Below, one piece after another: positions 63,438 through 64,000 of a stretch of 64,000 nucleotides of DNA; the stretch's first letter is position 1; every line of letters starts with the position of its first letter. The notes beneath the pieces were generated by a model. It was not told the origin of the DNA. It searched no databases and worked only from the letters and a program-made list of their open reading frames with translations. The translations under genes and the position numbers were made by a program. This stretch comes from Unio delphinus (taxonomy: Eukaryota; Mollusca; Bivalvia; Unionida; Unionidae): positions 2,879,001-2,943,000 of the forward strand of contig JAQISU010000119.1 of the NCBI GenBank assembly GCA_029339505.1. Reading direction: 5' to 3'.

Positions 63438-63848
63438 ATGTCAATTTTTTATTTATTAGAAGCTGTTAAAAAATTTCAAATAAAATATTTCCGATGAGTT
63501 TTCATGAAAGATCAATTACCAATACACCCCAAAATACCAGAAACCGGTATTATAAATCTTGACGATGGTGATGGACCTGGCACTCATTGGGTTTATTACG
63601 CGATTGATCCACGTGGAATTGTTTATTTTGATTCATATGGTTTACCACCGCCTAAAGAATTTTATAAATACGTGTCGAAATTACAAAGTGAAAATTCTAA
63701 AAGAATTTTTCATTCAATTCCAATTTGGTATTCTTCGTTACCTACACAAATGTTAAATGATCCACCAATATGCGGTAAAGAAGTATTAAATGTCCTCGAT
63801 GAAATTTCAAAGTCAAAGAAACCACCACATATTGCTGTGATTGAATAG
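63438..63848 (+). pseudogene. Adenain-like protease, E5 copy with in-frame insertion
   Basis: MSIFYLLEAVKKFQIKYF, then a TGA where others have Gly (RGVF), then VFMKDQLPIHPKIPETGIIN, GTHWVYYAIDPRGIVYFDSYG, PTQMLNDPP and ICGKEVLNVLDE. His, Asp, Gln and Cys are all present. A 21-base palindromic insertion (63690-63712) adds seven residues before HSIPIWYS. Confidence 0.7.
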
Positions 63849-63898
63849 ACCAGTGGGAAATCTAAAGATTTTGAAGAAGTAGTTAACGATTATAAATA

Positions 63899-64000
63899 AT
63901 TTTTGATATTTTGGGAAGATCTACTTCAATGAAAGAATCCAAAGGAGAAATTAAACCAGACGAGATAAAAAAAATAATTGAAGATGAAATGTCTGATATG
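63899..64000 (+). pseudogene. Fibre-like protein start, E5 copy, runs off window
   Basis: FDILGRSTSMKESKGEIKPD and EIKKIIEDEMSDM match the N-terminus of the E2 fibre-like protein. The start ATG is ATT. The rest lies outside the window. Confidence 0.5.

Larger units (their letters stand above)
58450..64000 (+). mobile_element. E5: element entering directly into the structural block, right end outside window
   Basis: Begins AGCAGCAGAGAGAGTCAGCC, close to the E2 terminal end, exactly where the E4 penton-like gene is interrupted. It carries a long hairpin, a helix-turn-helix ORF, a coiled-coil ORF, then the long structural, pVI-like, MCP, pX-like, protease and fibre-like genes. Unlike E2 there is no ATPase next to this end. 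Confidence 0.65.

Overview
The window looks like invertebrate (probably marine, possibly molluscan) nuclear DNA that has been invaded repeatedly by one family of large integrating DNA viruses or Polinton/adintovirus-like elements. Host DNA is AT-rich, without a supportable gene, and carries microsatellites, a MITE-like palindrome and a tRNA-derived SINE. The SINE type is the only hint of a mollusc, and a weak one. About half of the window or more is viral. Each viral copy uses parts of one gene set: a packaging ATPase, a zinc-ribbon protein that runs by a -1 frameshift into a parvovirus-type phospholipase A2 (PLA2), a DDE integrase, a family-B-like DNA polymerase fused to an SF1 helicase and a terminal HNH domain, a Cys-rich protein, a free-standing HNH endonuclease, two small or structural proteins, a pVI-like protein, a major capsid protein (MCP), a pX-like protein, an adenain-type protease, a fibre-like protein, a two-helix membrane protein and a penton-like protein. 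|| Layout: E1 (1-9330) is an inverted, truncated, decayed copy. Host DNA fills 9331-15354. E0 (15355-17896) is an older, divergent relic of the structural half. E2 (17902-34404) is a complete 16.5-kb insertion with about 290-bp inverted terminal repeats and a perfect 5-bp target duplication (CGTAC). E3 (about 34745-46449) is a decayed composite whose structural half is the better preserved part. Host DNA fills 46450-49914. E4 (49915-58449) has a large internal deletion. E5 (58450 to the window end) starts at a terminal-repeat motif and enters the structural half directly. || How the genes fit together (inference from family knowledge): integrase and terminal repeats give genomic insertion. The polymerase-helicase-HNH protein replicates the DNA. 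MCP, penton-like and fibre-like proteins build the particle. pVI-like and pX-like proteins are internal or membrane-active components cut by the adenain-like protease. The ATPase packages DNA. The PLA2 would open the endosome during entry, as in parvoviruses. Every copy has some stops or frameshifts, so all are best regarded as endogenous remnants. E2 is the most nearly intact, and its near-identical terminal repeats suggest a fairly young insertion. || The most unusual features are the polymerase-helicase-HNH fusion, a textbook A-AAA-AAC slippery site at the same junction in two copies, an invariant 17-bp divergent start-codon spacer in three copies, and a pVI-like protein with a protease consensus just before a short, mostly basic tail, recalling the adenovirus protease cofactor.
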